This document shows positions 63,213 to 64,000 of a stretch of DNA of 64,000 nucleotides, piece after piece. How positions within the stretch are numbered: the first letter of the stretch is position 1; each line of letters opens with the position of its first letter. The stretch is from Hippophae tibetana. Its lineage: Eukaryota; Streptophyta; Magnoliopsida; Rosales; Elaeagnaceae. Below the pieces are notes generated by a model that did no database searches, was not told the origin of the DNA, and saw only the letters and a list, made by a program, of their open reading frames with translations. Location: NCBI GenBank assembly GCA_037013495.1, contig CM072807.1, positions 8,311,001 through 8,375,000 of the forward strand. The letters run 5' to 3'. Made by a program: the position numbers and the translations under genes.

Positions 63213-63941
63213 TTATGTCCAACTTGTCAATTGAGTTGTAGAAGTTCTTTGCAGACACAGATTTTGTGAGTATGTCAGCCAATTGATCTTCTGATTTAAC
63301 GAATGGAAGCTAAATAATCTTTTCTTCAAGATTTTGTTTGATGAAGTTCCGATCAACTTCAGCATGCTTTGTGCGATCATGTTGAACTGGATTGTAGGAG
63401 ATGGCAATGGCTGCTTTGTTATCAAAAAATAAGTTCATTTCAAAGTTAGGAAAAACACCAATCTCAGTTAGAAGTTTTTTCAACCAAATGAACTCACATA
63501 TTCCTTTGACCATTCCTCGAAATTCAGCTTCAGCGCTAGATAAGGCAACTACCTTTTGCTTCTTGCTCCTCCATGTAACAAGATTACCCCCCACAAAAGT
63601 AAAGTACCCAGCAATAGATTTCCTATCCTTGATATTCCCTGCCCAGTCTGAATCTGTATATCCCACGACTTCCAATTGATCATTTCTTGAAAACATAAGT
63701 CCTTTCCCAAAAACATAAGTCCTTTCCCAGGGAAGGATTTTAAATAACGAAGTATTCGCATGACGGCATCCATATGGTCTTCACTTGGGCAGTGCATGAA
63801 CTGACTCACTACACTCACAGCATAAGCAATATCCGGTCGAGTATGAGATAAATATATGAGTTTACCCACTAACCGTTGATATCTCTGTTTATCTACTGGT
63901 ACTTGGTCCACATATTCTCCAAGTTTATGATTTTGAACCAT
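63213..63941 (-). pseudogene. Copia pol: reverse transcriptase end and RNase H, frameshifted
   Basis: Minus-strand reading from 63941: VDKQRYQRLVGKLIYLSHTR, PDIAYAVSVVSQFMH, AVMRILRYLKSFPGKGL; then, in another frame from 63696, EVVGYTDSDWAGNIKDRKS, TWRSKKQKVVALSSAEAEF, FFDNKAAIAI, QHDRTKHAEVDRNFI. A 20-bp tandem duplication at 63691-63730 causes the frameshift between the two parts. Close in style to young plant copia elements, but this copy is broken. Confidence 0.9.
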
Positions 63942-64000
63942 TGGAATATCAACAGGTTTACAATCTAGTAATCCTGCCTCTACTAGTAGGTCTAGGGTAT

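Larger units (their letters stand above)
62733..64000 (-). mobile_element. Ty1/copia element, 3' part, running out of the window
   Basis: Minus-strand order from the window end: reverse transcriptase tail, RNase H, polypurine tract (GAGGAGGAG, + 63185-63193), 3' LTR (62733-63184). It lies upstream of the visible ERG28 exons in the same orientation, so it may sit in an ERG28 intron or promoter. The 5' half is outside the window. Confidence 0.9.

Overview
This is a window of nuclear DNA from a flowering plant, almost certainly a eudicot. The genes have plant-style introns (GT-AG, T-rich and often long), the intergenic DNA is very AT-rich, and the proteins are plant-specific: a CGR2/3-type Golgi pectin methyltransferase, a TBL wall O-acetyltransferase, an XTH and a PR-1. 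LTR retrotransposons of plant type lie between and inside the genes. I cannot name the species from the sequence.

Layout. 1-5.1 kb: a decayed Ty1/copia element (+) into which a 1.8-kb Athila-type (Ty3/gypsy) LTR with its tRNA-Asp primer-binding site has inserted. 5.1-12.7 kb: AT-rich DNA holding a solo LTR of the same family, inverted, at 8311-9900. 12.8-17.3 kb: CGR2/3-like gene (+, six coding exons and a 5'UTR intron). 17.3-21.7 kb: intergenic DNA with an inverted-repeat element and one copy of a dispersed AT-rich repeat. 21.75-24.9 kb: TBL12/13-like gene (+). 25.6-35.8 kb: branched-chain aminotransferase gene (-, ten coding exons, open throughout), whose third intron carries a complete but dead 5.1-kb copia element. 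35.8-47.2 kb: AT-rich DNA with a decayed SF3B1 (U2 snRNP) gene fragment and a decayed reverse-strand copia element. 47.2-47.7 kb: intronless PR-1 gene with an unusual Asp-Leu-repeat tail. 48.2-49.5 kb: second, inverted copy of the dispersed repeat. 51.4-53.25 kb: a CACTA-like terminus and, next to it, a stray beta-galactosidase exon. 54.35-56.0 kb: XTH10-like gene (-). 58.7-60.3 kb: uncharacterised acidic single-pass membrane protein gene (+). 61.5-62.5 kb: 3' part of an ERG28-like sterol scaffold gene (-), whose 5' side runs into another copia element that continues past the window end.

The genes are independent transcription units, not an operon. Several share a cell-wall or secretory theme (pectin methylation, wall-polymer acetylation, xyloglucan remodelling, a secreted defence protein). 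From memory, two sets match gene neighbourhoods in Arabidopsis: TBL13 - PR1 - XTH10 on chromosome 2, and ERG28 - BCAT1/2 on chromosome 1. If so, the window is a mosaic of conserved gene order stretched by transposons. All exon joins below were checked for reading-frame phase, but no transcript evidence was available. I saw no CRISPR array, rRNA or tRNA gene, and nothing I can defend as a wholly new biological system. The most interesting items are the PR-1 tail beyond the CAPE peptide motif, the aminotransferase gene that stays open around a dead retrotransposon, the truncated Athila-type insertion with intact target duplication, and the shared inverted repeat family.
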